DNA of 64,000 nucleotides from Actinokineospora bangkokensis (lineage in GTDB: Bacteria; Actinomycetota; Actinomycetes; Mycobacteriales; Pseudonocardiaceae): the NCBI RefSeq assembly GCF_001940455.1, contig NZ_MKQR01000028.1, forward strand, positions 350,057 through 414,056, read 5' to 3'. The position numbers and the translations under genes were made by a program. The notes under the pieces were generated by a model. The model made no database searches and was not told the DNA's origin. It worked only from the letters and a program-made list of their open reading frames with translations. Shown here piece after piece: positions 10,177-20,098 of the stretch. How positions within the stretch are numbered: the first letter of the stretch is position 1; each line of letters starts with the position of its first letter.

Positions 10177-11640
10177 ATGCCCTCCACGCGTTCCCGGTGG
10201 TGGCCGCTCGTGGCCATCTGCCTCGGTTCCTTCATGCTCCTGCTGGACGTGACGATCGTGACCGTCGCGCTGCCGCAGATCGCCGCCGACCTGCACGCCT
10301 CGTTCAGCGCCCTGCAGTGGGTGCTCGACGTCTACGCCCTGGCCCTGGCCGCCCTGCTGCTCGCGGCGGGCTCGGTGGGCGACATCATCGGCCGCCGCCG
10401 CGCCTACGCCGCGGGCCTGGTGCTGTTCGCGCTCGGCTCGCTGGCCTGCGGCCTGGCCCCCTCGGCGGCCGTGCTCATCACCGCCCGCGGCCTGCAGGGC
10501 ATCGGCGGCGCGCTCATGTTCGCCACCACCACCGCCATGCTCAACGCCACCTACACCGGCCGCGACCGGGGCGTGGCCTTCGGCATCTGGGGCGCCACCA
10601 ACGGCGCCGCGTCCGCGCTGGGCCCGCTGGTCGGCGGGCTGCTCACCGAGCACGCGGGCTGGGAGTGGATCTTCCTGGTGAACCTGCCGGTCTCGGTGGT
10701 CACCCTCGCCCTCGCGCTGGCCGTCACCCAGGAGACCCGCAGGCCCGGCGTGCGCGTCGACGTGCCGGGGGTGGTCTCCTTCGGCGTGTTCGCCGGGGCG
10801 CTCACCTACGCGCTGATCCGCGCGGGCGACAGCGGCTGGACCGCGCCCGCCACGCTGGGGTTCCTCGCCACCGCCGCGGTGGCGTTCGCTGTGTTCCTCG
10901 CCGTCGAGCGCCGGGCCGAGCACCCGCTGCTGGACCTGGGCCTGTTCCGCTCGGCGTCGTTCAGCGCCACCATCACCGCGGGCCTGCTGCTCATGGCCGC
11001 CGCGTTCGCCGTGCTGGCCTACACGTCGGTGTGGTTGCAGGGCGTCCTCGGGCTGACCCCGGTGGCGGCGGGCGTGGCGATGCTGCCCCTGGCCATCTGC
11101 TCGTTCCTGGTGTCCGCGCTGGCGGGCAGGGCGCTGCAGGACGTCTCGCCGCGGTGGGTGGTCGGGGCGGGCATGGTGCTCGTCGGGGTCGGCGCGGCCC
11201 TGCAGGCGCTGGTCGACCGCGACTCGACCGCGTGGGTGCTGGTGCCGGGGCTGGCCGTCACCGGGGTCGGCGTCGGGTTGGCGATCCCGACCCTCACCTC
11301 GGCCGCGATGTCCGCCGCGCCGCCGCAGCTGGGCGGGATGGTGGCGGGCGCGCTCAACACCGCCCGCCAGCTCGGGTACGCGCTGGGCGTGGCCGTGCTG
11401 GGGCTGGTGTTCAAGCAGACCGTGCAGGGCCGCGTCGACGACGACGGCCTGGCGGGTGCCATCGCCGCCGGGCAGGCGCCCCGCACCGACGTGGTGCGCG
11501 AGGCCGTCGCCGCGGGCCTGCGCGACGGCTACCTGGTGGCCGCCGCCGCGGGCGTGGTCGGCGGGCTGCTCGTGCTGTGGCTGGTCCGCCCCGCCACCCG
11601 CGCCCACGGCCCCGCCGCGCCCGCCCCCGCCCGGCCGTGA
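10177..11640 (+). CDS. DHA2-family multidrug efflux transporter (major facilitator superfamily)
   Basis: Proton-driven exporter of 487 residues with about fourteen membrane segments. Motif A-like sequence GSVGDIIGRRRAYAAGL follows segment 2, the DHA2 motif LDVTIVTVALPQIAADL lies in segment 1, and RGLQGIGGALMFATTTAML is motif B/C. The repeat-half loop carries charged residues around VERRAEHPLLDL. The start is ATG 10177; an in-frame GTG at 10171 is possible, as neither has a clear RBS. It lies divergently from the Lrp-like regulator. Substrate cannot be read from sequence; relatives export antibiotics and dyes. Confidence 0.88.
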   Translation: MPSTRSRWWPLVAICLGSFMLLLDVTIVTVALPQIAADLHASFSALQWVLDVYALALAALLLAAGSVGDIIGRRRAYAAGLVLFALGSLACGLAPSAAVLITARGLQGIGGALMFATTTAMLNATYTGRDRGVAFGIWGATNGAASALGPLVGGLLTEHAGWEWIFLVNLPVSVVTLALALAVTQETRRPGVRVDVPGVVSFGVFAGALTYALIRAGDSGWTAPATLGFLATAAVAFAVFLAVERRAEHPLLDLGLFRSASFSATITAGLLLMAAAFAVLAYTSVWLQGVLGLTPVAAGVAMLPLAICSFLVSALAGRALQDVSPRWVVGAGMVLVGVGAALQALVDRDSTAWVLVPGLAVTGVGVGLAIPTLTSAAMSAAPPQLGGMVAGALNTARQLGYALGVAVLGLVFKQTVQGRVDDDGLAGAIAAGQAPRTDVVREAVAAGLRDGYLVAAAAGVVGGLLVLWLVRPATRAHGPAAPAPARP

Positions 11641-11763
11641 CGGCGCAGCGCCCTCGCCCGGGTCGGCGGCGTCCGGGGACTGGTCCACCGCGTCGCTGAC
11701 CGCCAGCCCGGTGTGAACGGCGCCTCAGTCGCGCACAACGGGCCCGCCCGCGGCAGGAGCGCT

Positions 11764-11807
11764 CCGTAACGCGCCTTCGGGACCGCGGACACGCCGCCGT
11801 AACGCGC
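11764..11807. repeat. Direct repeat in the nitrate reductase promoter
   Basis: CCGTAACGCGC occurs at 11764-11774 and again at 11797-11807, exactly 33 bases (three helical turns) apart and 45 bases before the nitrate reductase start. The GTAAC core resembles a GlnR half-site, so it may be a regulator binding site on one DNA face. Confidence 0.45.
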
Positions 11808-11851
11808 GCTCCCTAGCTTCGCCGTCAGCGGCCGGTGACCGAGGAGGGCGT

Positions 11852-14800
11852 GTGTCGACGACCGTGCGCACGGTGTGCTCCTACTGCGGTGTCGGGTGCG
11901 GCGTCCTGCTGGACGTCGGCATCGGGCCCGACGGGCGGCGCACCGCACTCAAGGCCAGCGGGGACAAGGCCCACCCCACCAACGGCGGTCGCCTGTGCAC
12001 CAAGGGCGCCACCAGCGCGGACCTGCTCGCCGCGGGCGACCGGCTGGGCACCGCCCTGGTCCGCCCCGACCGGGGCGCCGAACCCGTGCCCACCCCCGTC
12101 GACCAGGCCATCCGCGACGTCGCCGCCCGGCTGCGGGCGATCCTCGACGAGCACGGGCCGGACGCGGTGGCGCTCTACGTCTCCGGGCAGATGACGCTGG
12201 AGGCGCAGTACCTGGCGAACAAGCTGGCCAAGGGCTTCCTCGGCACCAACCAGATCGAGTCGAACTCCCGGCTGTGCATGGCCAGCGCGGGCACCGGCTA
12301 CAAGCTCTCCCTGGGCGCCGACGGCCCACCCGGGTCCTATGAGGACTTCGACCGCGCGGACGTCTTCCTCGTCACCGGCGCCAACATGGCCGACTGCCAC
12401 CCCATCCTGTTCCTGCGCATGATGGACCGGGTCAAGGCGGGCGCCAAGCTCATCGTCGTCGACCCCCGGCGCACCGCCACCGCGGAGAAGGCCGACCTGT
12501 TCCTCCAGCTGCGCCCCGGCACCGACCTCGCCCTGCTCAACGGCCTGCTGCACCTGCTCGTGGCGGGCGGGCACGTCGACCGGGCCTTCGTCGACGAGTG
12601 GACCGAGGGCTGGGACGCGATGCCGGGGTTCCTCGCCGACTACACCCCCGAGGCCGTCGCGGAGATCACCGGTGTGCCCGCCGCGGACCTGCGCGCGGCC
12701 GCCGAGCTGATCGGCGCCGCGGGGGAGTGGATGAGCTGCTGGACCATGGGCCTCAACCAGTCCACGCACGGCACCTGGAACACCAACGCCCTGGTCAACC
12801 TGCACCTGGCCACCGGGGCCATCTGCCGACCGGGCAGCGGCCCGTTCTCCCTCACCGGCCAGCCCAACGCCATGGGCGGCCGGGAGATGGGCTACATGGG
12901 ACCGGGGCTGCCGGGGCAGCGCAGCGTGCTCGCCCCCGCCGACCGGGCGTTCACCGAACGGGTGTGGGGGCTGCCCGAGGGCACCCTGCGCACCGACGCC
13001 GGGGCCGGGACGGTCGACCTGTTCGAGCGGATGGCCGCGGGCGAGGTCAAGGCCTGCTGGGTCATCTGCACCAACCCGGTGGGCTCGGTGGCCAACCGCA
13101 AGACCGTGCTGGCGGGCCTGGAGCGCGCCGAGCTGGTCATCACCCAGGACGTGTTCGCCGCGACCGAGACCAACGCCTACGCCGACGTGGTGCTGCCCGC
13201 GGCGATGTGGGCGGAGGGCGAGGGCGTGATGATCAACTCCGAGCGCACGCTGACCCTGGTGCCCGCCGCCGTCGAGCCGCCCGGCGAGGCCCTGCCGGAC
13301 TGGCGGCTCATCGCCGGGGTGGCCTGCGAGCTGGGCTTCGCCGACGCGTTCACCTACGGCAGCGCCGAGGAGGTGTTCGACGAGATCAAGCAGTTCCACA
13401 ACCCGGTCACCGGCTACGACCTGCGCGGGGTGACCTACGAGCGGCTGCGCGAGACCCCGGTGCAGTGGCCCGCCCCGCCCGGCAGCGGCCCGCGCAACCC
13501 CATCCGCTACCGCGAGGGCGACGGCCTGCGCTTCCCCACCCCCAGCGGCAAGGCGCAGTTCTTCGCCCGCCCGCACATGCCGCCCGCGGAGATGCCCGAC
13601 GAGGACTACCCGTTCGCGCTCAACACCGGCAGGCTCCAGCACCAGTGGCACACCCTGACCAAGACGGGCAAGATCGCCAAGCTCACCAAGCTCAACCCGG
13701 GCCCGTTCGTCGAGGTGAACCCCGCCGACGCCCGCGCGCTGTCCATCGTGGACGGCGACACCGTGGAGGTCGCCTCCCGCCGCGGCCGGGCCGTGCTGCC
13801 CGCGGTGGTGACCGACCGGGTCCGGCCGGGGTGCGTGTTCGCGCCGTTCCACTGGAACGACCTGTTCGGGGAGTACCTGAGCGTCAACGCCGTCACCAAC
13901 GACGCGGTGGACCCGCTGTCGTTCCAGCCGGAGCTGAAGGTGTGCGCGGTGGCGCTGACCAAGATCGCCACAGCCGCCACAGCCGCCACAGCCGCCACAG
14001 CCACCACCGCCCCCGCCGAGCCGTCCGACGCGCTGGCGGCGCGGTTCGGCGTGGGCGGGGTCGAACCGCCGGTGCTGGGCGAGGCGGAGAGGACCTACCT
14101 CGCGGCGTTCCTGCAGGGCGTGCAGACCGCGGGGAGCGCGCCGGGCGTGCCCGTGCTGCCCGCGGGCTCGCCGCTGTCCCCCGCGCAGAGCCAGTGGGTC
14201 AACGGCCTGCTGGCGGGGCTGTTCTCCCGCGCGGCGGCGGGGGCCGGGACGCGTGAAGTGCTCGTGCTGTGGGCCTCGCAAACCGGCAACGCCGAGGAGT
14301 TCGCGGGCTCGGTCGCGGCGGCGCTGGCGGGCGCGGGCCACTCGACCAAGCTCGTGTGCATGGCCGACATCAGCCCGTCGGCCCTGCCGAGCGAGGTCGA
14401 CCTGCTCTTCGTCAGCAGCACCTTCGGCGACGGCGACGCCCCGGACAACGGCACCGGCTTCTGGAGCGAGCTGTCCACCGTGGACTCCCTGGAGGGCGTC
14501 CGCTACGCCGTGCTCGCCCTCGGCGACTCCAACTACGACGACTTCTGCGGCCACGGCAAGCGCCTCGACGCCCGCCTCGACGAGCTGGGCGCCCGCCGCC
14601 TGGCCCCGCGCGTCGACTGCGAACCGGACTACGAGGGCCCGGCCCGCCAGTGGCTCGACCAGGTGGTCGCGGCGCTCGCGGGCCCGTCCGCACCGGCCAG
14701 GACCACCGAGCGCGCCCCGGAACCCGCGGGCCGCGCCAAGCCCGGCGTGCGGCTCGCCCCGCTCGTCGGCAACCGCCTGCTGAGCCTGCCCGGCGCCGCC

Positions 14801-15844
14801 AAGGAGGTCCGCCAGTTCACCTTCGACCTCTCCGGCACCGACCTGGCCTACGACGTGGGCGACGCCCTGGGCGTGTGGCCGGACAACCACCCCGCCCTGG
14901 TCGAGGAGTGGCTGGCGGTCACCGGCCTCACCGGCGCGGAGACCGTGGAGGTGGCCTCCGTGGGCGAGGTCGCGTTCGCCGAGGCCCTGGCCAGGCACCT
15001 GGAGATCGCCAAGGTCACCCCCGGCCTCGTGCGCTTCCTCGCCGAGCGCACCCACGACCGCGACCTGGCCATCCTGCTGCGCCAGGACGACCGCGACGCG
15101 CTGGCCAAGTGGTCCTGGGGCCGCCAAGCCGTCGACGTCGCCGCGGCCTACCCGCTGCGCGCCACGGCCCAGGAGTGGGTGTCGGCCTTCAAGCGCCTGC
15201 AACCCCGCCAGTACTCCATCTCGTCGAGCCCCCTGACCGACCCCACCCGCGTCAGCCTCACCGTCTCGGTCATCCGCTACGGCGCCACCCGCCCCCGCAC
15301 CGGCGTCTGCTCGGCCTACCTGGCCGACGCCGAGCCGGGCCTGGAGGTCCCCCTCTTCATCCAGCGCACCCCCCACTTCAAGCCCCCCGCCGACCCCGCC
15401 ACCCCCGCCATCATGGTCGGCCCCGGCACCGGCATCGCCCCCTTCAAGGCCTTCCTCGACCACCGCAGGGCCCGCGGCGACCACGCCCCCAACTGGCTCT
15501 TCTTCGGCGAGCAGCAGCGGGCCACCGACTTCTACTACGAGGACGAGCTCACCGCCCACCGCACCACCGGCACCCTCACCCGCCTCGACACCGCCTTCTC
15601 CCGCGACCAGCGCACCAAGGTCTACGTCCAGGACCGCATGCGAGAACAGGCCCCCACCCTCTACTCCTGGCTGGAGAGCGGAGCCCACCTCTACATCTGC
15701 GGCGACGCCACCAGAATGGCCAAGGACGTCGACCGCACCCTCAAGGAGATCATCACCCACCAAGCCCACCTCGACCCCCAGGAAGCCGAAGCCTACGTAA
15801 AGCGCCTCACCACCGAAAAGCGCTACCTCCGCGACGTCTACTGA
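11852..15844 (+). CDS. Assimilatory nitrate reductase fused to a CysJ-like flavoprotein reductase
   Basis: Single protein of 1330 residues. Residues 1 to about 700 form a molybdopterin oxidoreductase of the NasA/NarB type. An N-terminal 4Fe-4S site (Cys9, Cys12, Cys16, Cys49) and the bis-MGD core with [26 protein letters not shown] and [17 protein letters not shown] support this. An Ala/Thr linker at about 706-717 leads to a diflavin reductase. Its parts are flavodoxin ([12 protein letters not shown], near 805), FAD domain ([10 protein letters not shown], near 1118) and NAD(P)H domain ([13 protein letters not shown] and [13 protein letters not shown]). Electrons should pass from NAD(P)H via FAD, FMN and Fe-S to molybdenum, reducing nitrate to nitrite. 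The GTG start has GGAGGG just upstream. This fusion is known in actinobacteria. No nitrite reductase or transporter gene is in the window. Confidence 0.92.
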   Translation: MSTTVRTVCSYCGVGCGVLLDVGIGPDGRRTALKASGDKAHPTNGGRLCTKGATSADLLAAGDRLGTALVRPDRGAEPVPTPVDQAIRDVAARLRAILDEHGPDAVALYVSGQMTLEAQYLANKLAKGFLGTNQIESNSRLCMASAGTGYKLSLGADGPPGSYEDFDRADVFLVTGANMADCHPILFLRMMDRVKAGAKLIVVDPRRTATAEKADLFLQLRPGTDLALLNGLLHLLVAGGHVDRAFVDEWTEGWDAMPGFLADYTPEAVAEITGVPAADLRAAAELIGAAGEWMSCWTMGLNQSTHGTWNTNALVNLHLATGAICRPGSGPFSLTGQPNAMGGREMGYMGPGLPGQRSVLAPADRAFTERVWGLPEGTLRTDAGAGTVDLFERMAAGEVKACWVICTNPVGSVANRKTVLAGLERAELVITQDVFAATETNAYADVVLPAAMWAEGEGVMINSERTLTLVPAAVEPPGEALPDWRLIAGVACELGFADAFTYGSAEEVFDEIKQFHNPVTGYDLRGVTYERLRETPVQWPAPPGSGPRNPIRYREGDGLRFPTPSGKAQFFARPHMPPAEMPDEDYPFALNTGRLQHQWHTLTKTGKIAKLTKLNPGPFVEVNPADARALSIVDGDTVEVASRRGRAVLPAVVTDRVRPGCVFAPFHWNDLFGEYLSVNAVTNDAVDPLSFQPELKVCAVALTKIATAATAATAATATTAPAEPSDALAARFGVGGVEPPVLGEAERTYLAAFLQGVQTAGSAPGVPVLPAGSPLSPAQSQWVNGLLAGLFSRAAAGAGTREVLVLWASQTGNAEEFAGSVAAALAGAGHSTKLVCMADISPSALPSEVDLLFVSSTFGDGDAPDNGTGFWSELSTVDSLEGVRYAVLALGDSNYDDFCGHGKRLDARLDELGARRLAPRVDCEPDYEGPARQWLDQVVAALAGPSAPARTTERAPEPAGRAKPGVRLAPLVGNRLLSLPGAAKEVRQFTFDLSGTDLAYDVGDALGVWPDNHPALVEEWLAVTGLTGAETVEVASVGEVAFAEALARHLEIAKVTPGLVRFLAERTHDRDLAILLRQDDRDALAKWSWGRQAVDVAAAYPLRATAQEWVSAFKRLQPRQYSISSSPLTDPTRVSLTVSVIRYGATRPRTGVCSAYLADAEPGLEVPLFIQRTPHFKPPADPATPAIMVGPGTGIAPFKAFLDHRRARGDHAPNWLFFGEQQRATDFYYEDELTAHRTTGTLTRLDTAFSRDQRTKVYVQDRMREQAPTLYSWLESGAHLYICGDATRMAKDVDRTLKEIITHQAHLDPQEAEAYVKRLTTEKRYLRDVY
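13967..14002 (+). repeat. Four tandem copies of a 9-bp unit in the domain linker
   Basis: GCCACAGCC is repeated four times without a break and encodes the Ala-Thr-Ala linker between the nitrate reductase and flavoprotein parts. Unit length is a multiple of three, so copy changes alter linker length without a frameshift. Confidence 0.9.
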
Positions 15845-15867
15845 CCCGCTACCGCCACCACCCTGTG

Positions 15868-15893
15868 CTATGACTGGGGGCTATGACTGGGGC
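15868..15893 (+). repeat. Tandem 13-bp repeat at the kinase start
   Basis: CTATGACTGGGG plus one base is duplicated (15868-15880 and 15881-15893). Both copies contain an ATG, in different frames. Only the second ATG (15883) opens the kinase frame; the first would read a different, short peptide. Confidence 0.75.
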
Positions 15894-16533
15894 GGTGCGG
15901 CCAGACGTCCAACAGCGGCTCCGTCACGTCAAGTGGATCGGCGGCGGCAGCGGGGCGGGGAAGTCGACCATCGCCCGCCACCTCGCCGCCCGCCACGGCC
16001 TGCGGATCTACGCAACCGACGACGCCATGCTCGACCACGCACGGCGGAGCACCCCGGAAAGCGCGCCACAGCTGACCCGGTTCCTGGAGATGTCCATGGA
16101 CGAGCGGTGGTTGGGGCAGACGCCGGAGGCCATGGTGGACTCCTTCCACTGGTTCCGCGGCGAATGCTTCGACCTGGTGGTCGAGGACCTGCTGACCACG
16201 GCGGCCAAGCCGGGTGGCGTCATCGCGGAGGGCTTCCGCCTGCTCCCACACCTCGTTCGGCCGCTTCTCATCGACCCGGGGCAAGCGGTGTGGCTGCTTC
16301 CCACCCCAGAATTCCGGTCCGCCGCCTTCGACAACCGCGGGACGATGTGGGACATCCCCAACGCGACGAGCGACCCCCGCACCGCACAATGCAATCTCCT
16401 CAAACGTGACCACTTGTTCACCGAACGCCTGCGTCGTGAAGTGGAGGGCCTCGGCCTGCCGTTCGTCGACGTGCACGGATCACTCGGCGAAGATGAGCTG
16501 GTGAACCACGTTGCTGCAACGCTGGGGCTATGA
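15883..16533 (+). CDS. P-loop kinase of unknown substrate
   Basis: Protein of 216 residues with a clear Walker A, GGGSGAGKST, around Lys27, followed by the pattern of small adenylate/shikimate-kinase-like enzymes: YATDDAMLDHARR after strand 2 and a later GGVIAEGFRLLPHLV strand. An Arg-rich lid region (TERLRREVEGL) follows. It could phosphorylate a small molecule or act on an antibiotic or nucleotide; nothing visible fixes the substrate. It lies 38 bases after the nitrate reductase gene, and its stop is ten bases before the candidate left border of the defence island. It could therefore belong to either the chromosome or the island. Confidence 0.75.
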   Translation: MTGAVRPDVQQRLRHVKWIGGGSGAGKSTIARHLAARHGLRIYATDDAMLDHARRSTPESAPQLTRFLEMSMDERWLGQTPEAMVDSFHWFRGECFDLVVEDLLTTAAKPGGVIAEGFRLLPHLVRPLLIDPGQAVWLLPTPEFRSAAFDNRGTMWDIPNATSDPRTAQCNLLKRDHLFTERLRREVEGLGLPFVDVHGSLGEDELVNHVAATLGL

Positions 16534-16543
16534 CCGCAAGGTT

Positions 16544-16555
16544 CCCCGGCAGGAT
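16544..16555 (+). other. Candidate left attachment-site remnant of the defence island
   Basis: CCCCGGCAGGAT here is identical, in the same orientation, to the T-arm part of the tRNA-Arg gene at 41149-41160. Directly to its right the sequence becomes AT-rich (only 4 G/C in 16561-16580). A direct repeat of a tRNA 3' part at the far edge of a foreign-looking block is the usual mark of integration, but 12 bp is short. Confidence 0.4.
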
Positions 16556-17423
16556 AAGGCTTATTCATGAATTAATCTTCTTCGTGACAGCGCGACATGA
16601 CCCAGGCCGCCGCCGACCTGGTCGCCCAGGACTTGTGTGTGAATCGCCGCGCCTCCAGTGTCCCGTCGATGGGGTTCAACTCGACGAGTCCGGGGCTTTA
16701 CGTTGCCGCTGGGTGGTTTTGTTGCCTGGGATTGGTTGTCGCGTTCGTGCTGCTATGCCTGCATAATTGTGACCGCCTGCTGAACTGAGATCGGCGACAT
16801 CGGCGAGTTCGGATCGCACAATGGCGCGTCGCCGCTCGCTTTTGCAGGCTTTATGCCCGTGTCGGAACGCGGCCCAGTGGAGCTGCCCGTACGTCTTCCG
16901 CGCCCGCGCGTCGGCGACGTCGAGCGCTTCGAGGAAGCCCTCACGGATCACGGAGTCCAGGTCGTTGCGTTTGTTGGGGAACCGGGAACCAGGCTTGCCG
17001 CCGATGTGTGTCAGGCCTGGTACCATCGTGATGGCGGCCACCGTCGTCCACGGCTCCGGCTCCCGTTTACGCCCAGCGGACCGGCTCCTGCTACACGGCG
17101 TCTTTAATCACCCAGCTCTTTTAGCGCTTCAGCAATAGCACGTGCACCTCGTCCGGCGGAAGCACCCTCGGCGGCAGTCCACATTCCGGTGCCGCGCAGT
17201 CAGGGTGAGCGGGTGCGGTCCGGCGGTCATCGCCAGGAACCGCCGTTCGAGCACGTCCAAGTGCGAAGGGGAGCGCGGGGTCATCGTTCAAGAGCTTTCC
17301 GGGGTGGGGGACATCTCGCCGCCTAACCCGTCCAGACCATCGTTCGATGGGACGGATTCACCAGAACGGGTGATGTGTCGCTGTTGTCCCCGGCTTGGCA
17401 CCCTGCCTTCGTACCCTGGGGCC
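16556..17423. other. Lower-GC stretch without a confident gene, left of Wadjet
   Basis: About 870 bases of mixed, partly AT-rich sequence between the kinase and jetA. Open frames exist on both strands, none recognised as a family, and I see no integrase or complete transposase. It probably holds remnants of genes lost from the left end of the island plus the jetA promoter. Confidence 0.5.
16676..17041 (-). CDS. Uncharacterised small protein or gene remnant
   Basis: Possible frame of 121 residues starting at GTG 17039-17041. The middle (NKRNDLDSVIREGFLEALDV through RHGHKACKSERRRAIV) has high third-position GC and a natural, charged helical composition. The last 35 residues look less protein-like, which suggests a truncated gene. 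An overlapping plus-strand frame (16853-17107) also has plausible composition, so strand is not certain. I recognise no domain. Confidence 0.3.
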   Translation of the reverse strand: MAAITMVPGLTHIGGKPGSRFPNKRNDLDSVIREGFLEALDVADARARKTYGQLHWAAFRHGHKACKSERRRAIVRSELADVADLSSAGGHNYAGIAARTRQPIPGNKTTQRQRKAPDSSS

Positions 17424-18956
17424 GTGATCGATCACGACGAGATGCCGGAGACGGAGGAGCCCGCTGATGCGTGGTCGGCTCTCCTTCCCGGGCAGGAATT
17501 CGTTCCGGCCTATCTGACCTCGCGGTTTGCGGCGCAGTACCGGGTGATCGTCGACGTCCTGCTGGCCGAGCAGGACACGAGTCTCACCGGGTTGTCCTTT
17601 GACGAGGTGGCCGCCGGTGTTCGCGTTCGCCTCGCCGAGCAGGTACCGGCCGAGGTGGTCGACCGCCTGCTCGCTCCTGGGGTTCTGCACCTTGACGCGC
17701 GGCTGGAGCGGTTAGTGCAGTGGCGGGTCTTGACCCGTTGGCAGGAACCCGCTCGCTCGGGGGAGGACTTCCTGCGGCGGCGCGACCGGTACCAGCTCAC
17801 CCCGAGAGCAGCCGGTCTGCACGTCTTCTGGTCGTCGGTCGACGACACCGAGGAGGCCGCGGGTGATCTCACACTGGCGCCGCGTGCCATCCATGAACGG
17901 CTGCTCGCCTTCGCGGAGTCGATTCGCCAGGCGGTGTACACCGATGCGGCGACGGAGTTCCAGCAGGTCGGAGCCATGCACCAAGCGATGGCCACGGCGG
18001 CTCGCGGGTGGCAGCGCACGCTGGCGCACGCCCTGTCAGGTGGGCCGGACCAAGCCAAGCAGGACCTGCTGTGGCAGACGTTGCGCTCTTACATCGGCAT
18101 GTGGGGTGAGCAGGTCGATGTCCACACACCGCGGATCGCGGAGCTGGTGGTCGAGCTGGACCCGTTGTTGACACCTGACGTGTGGCGGGCGTGCGTTCGC
18201 GCCGCGTTGGACACCGATGCGGACGACGAGGTGGTTACCTCCCAGGCACGCCGCTGGGAGCACATCTGGGAGGCCCTTGGTTCGTGGTTCGGTGGTGCTG
18301 ATAGCCAGGCCCGTAGGCTGCGGCGCCAGCTGCGTGACCTGGTCGCTCCGTGGGCGCGCAACATGAACCTCCTGCTGGACACCGGTGGCGCGGTCACCCG
18401 CCGCGCTGAACTCCTGGCCTTGGCCGTCGCGGTCGAACGCGCTCCCGACGAAGAGAGCGCCTGGCGGATCTGGGACACCGCAGTCGGTGCGTTCTCCGCA
18501 CGCCACCTGCTGATGGCGCCGAACTCCGCCGATGACAGTGACTTGAGCTGGACCACCGCACCGCCCGCGCCGGTCACGGCCCGCTTCCGCGAACAGGGCG
18601 CTCGCGCTGCAGTCGGCAGGCGGACCAAGATCCCGGATTACTCGACGGGCAAGAGCGCCGCCCGTCGGGCCAGGCTCGCGGCCCAAGCCGCCCGCAGCGG
18701 CGCAGAGGCGACGCTGCGTCAACGTTCCGGAACACACCTGGCCGACTGGGGCGAGATCACCGACGCCGAACTGAACCTGCTGTTGGAGTTTGTCGGCGTC
18801 GTGCGGCGGGCGCGGTCGGAGAGCGCGGTGACCGGAGACGGCCGGTGGCGAATCACGCTGCGCCGACCACCGCAGGTGCACGACACCATGAGCTTGCACG
18901 CTGGCAGTGGCAGCATGACGACCTTGAACTGGTACTTCGAGATGGAGCCTGCGTGA
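17424..18956 (+). CDS. jetA: Wadjet anti-plasmid system subunit JetA (DUF2397 family)
   Basis: Protein of 510 residues in the DUF2397/TIGR02677 family, the kleisin-like subunit of this Wadjet variant. The N-terminal part (YLTSRFAAQYRVIVDVLLAEQDTS onward) and a mid domain with RRDRYQLTPRAAG match the family's winged-helix layout. The C-terminus is rich in Arg and ends in a small domain with DAELNLLLEFVGVVRRAR. Family knowledge: JetABC form an SMC-like motor that loads on circular plasmid DNA. Start taken as GTG 17424; an in-frame ATG at 17442 is possible. First of four genes joined by GTGA overlaps, so the operon is tightly coupled. Confidence 0.85.
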   Translation: MIDHDEMPETEEPADAWSALLPGQEFVPAYLTSRFAAQYRVIVDVLLAEQDTSLTGLSFDEVAAGVRVRLAEQVPAEVVDRLLAPGVLHLDARLERLVQWRVLTRWQEPARSGEDFLRRRDRYQLTPRAAGLHVFWSSVDDTEEAAGDLTLAPRAIHERLLAFAESIRQAVYTDAATEFQQVGAMHQAMATAARGWQRTLAHALSGGPDQAKQDLLWQTLRSYIGMWGEQVDVHTPRIAELVVELDPLLTPDVWRACVRAALDTDADDEVVTSQARRWEHIWEALGSWFGGADSQARRLRRQLRDLVAPWARNMNLLLDTGGAVTRRAELLALAVAVERAPDEESAWRIWDTAVGAFSARHLLMAPNSADDSDLSWTTAPPAPVTARFREQGARAAVGRRTKIPDYSTGKSAARRARLAAQAARSGAEATLRQRSGTHLADWGEITDAELNLLLEFVGVVRRARSESAVTGDGRWRITLRRPPQVHDTMSLHAGSGSMTTLNWYFEMEPA

Positions 18957-20098
18957 ACCGCGAGGCTGCCAACCGGCAACGGGCGTTCACCGCTCTGCTC
19001 CGCTCGCCGGTGCTCGGCCGTCGTACCCACCCCGAGATATGGCCGCTGGTGCGGGCAAACCGCGTGACGTTGGGCGAGTGGTTCGCCCAGCGGCTCGGTT
19101 ACCGACTGGTGGTGACTGACTCCGCGGCCCGGTTGTTCCGGCTCCCTGTTGACGGTGCCGTCGTGGCGCCCCGACGGTTCAGGCCGCCGACCCGGCGGGT
19201 GCTCGTGCTGGCCATCCTGGCCGCGGCCGGGGCTGAGGACGCCGAGGACATCACCACCACCCAGGATCTGTCCGACCGGGTCCGGGTGCTCTCCGCGCAC
19301 GAGGACGTTGAGCTCGCCCACTACGACCCCGACCGGTTCGCCGAGCGCACCCTGTTCGTCAAGGCTGTCCACCTGCTGGTGTCCGTGGGGGCGTTGCGGC
19401 CGACTGCTCGTGACGACGAGGATCAACGTGAGGGGTGGGCGCACCGCCGGGATGCGATCGGCGGCGCTTACGAAGTCCGCCGCGAGTTGCTGTTGCGACT
19501 GGTCGACCCTGCTTCATTGCGCGCCGCACTCACCGGAGGGCACGATGCGGGGGCGCCCCACGAGGCAGCGGCGCGGATCGGCTTGATGCGCAAGCTGCTC
19601 GAATTGCCCGTGGTCCTGTACGAGGACCTCACCGACGCGGAGCGGTTCTACCTGACCGGTCAGCGGCACCGTGTCCTAGCTTGGTGCGCTGAGATGACCG
19701 GCTGGGTGGTTGAGCAACGGGCGGAAGGGATGGCGCTTATCGCCGCCGATGAGGCAGACACGGACCTGCCGTTTCCGCGGTTGCGTGCCGCCGACTTCGC
19801 TGCCTTGATGGTTCTTGACGAGCTGGTGCGGACGTATGGTGCGGGTTCGGTCGTCACAGCCGACGAGCTGGGTTCAGCGGCCGCCGCTGTCCGGGAGCGG
19901 CACTCCCAGGCGATGACCAATGACTTGCGCGTGGGCAACGCCGTGGAATCCACGGCGCTGGACCTGCTGGGTGCGCTGGACCTGTTGCGTCCGACCGGAG
20001 TACCGGACAGATGGCGTTTGACCGCCGCTGCGGCCCGCTACCGTGACCCGCGCGTGGTCGCCGTGAACGCGAGGCTCGACGAGGAGGGTGAAGGGTGA
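18953..20098 (+). CDS. jetB: Wadjet subunit JetB (DUF2398 family)
   Basis: Protein of 381 residues in the DUF2398/TIGR02678 family, the KITE-like winged-helix partner that binds the kleisin JetA. Features seen are an N-terminal RQRAFTALLRSPVLGRRTHPEIWPLVRANR block and a FRLP-VDGAVVAPRRF segment. A PPTRRVLVLAILAAAG stretch follows. GTG start at 18953 overlaps the jetA stop (GTGA), and its own stop overlaps the jetC start. Identification comes from the motif pattern together with the fixed gene order jetA-jetB-jetC-jetD. Confidence 0.85.
   Translation: MNREAANRQRAFTALLRSPVLGRRTHPEIWPLVRANRVTLGEWFAQRLGYRLVVTDSAARLFRLPVDGAVVAPRRFRPPTRRVLVLAILAAAGAEDAEDITTTQDLSDRVRVLSAHEDVELAHYDPDRFAERTLFVKAVHLLVSVGALRPTARDDEDQREGWAHRRDAIGGAYEVRRELLLRLVDPASLRAALTGGHDAGAPHEAAARIGLMRKLLELPVVLYEDLTDAERFYLTGQRHRVLAWCAEMTGWVVEQRAEGMALIAADEADTDLPFPRLRAADFAALMVLDELVRTYGAGSVVTADELGSAAAAVRERHSQAMTNDLRVGNAVESTALDLLGALDLLRPTGVPDRWRLTAAAARYRDPRVVAVNARLDEEGEG

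Noticed and set aside
11825-15769. Very long open frame on the minus strand inside the nitrate reductase gene
   Set aside because: It is a GC-bias shadow: low-complexity Gly/Ala/Val/Arg composition with no motif, while the plus frame has complete enzyme motifs.
16853-17107. Plus-strand frame with plausible composition left of jetA
   Set aside because: It overlaps a minus-strand candidate of similar quality and matches no family, so only one low-confidence entry was kept.
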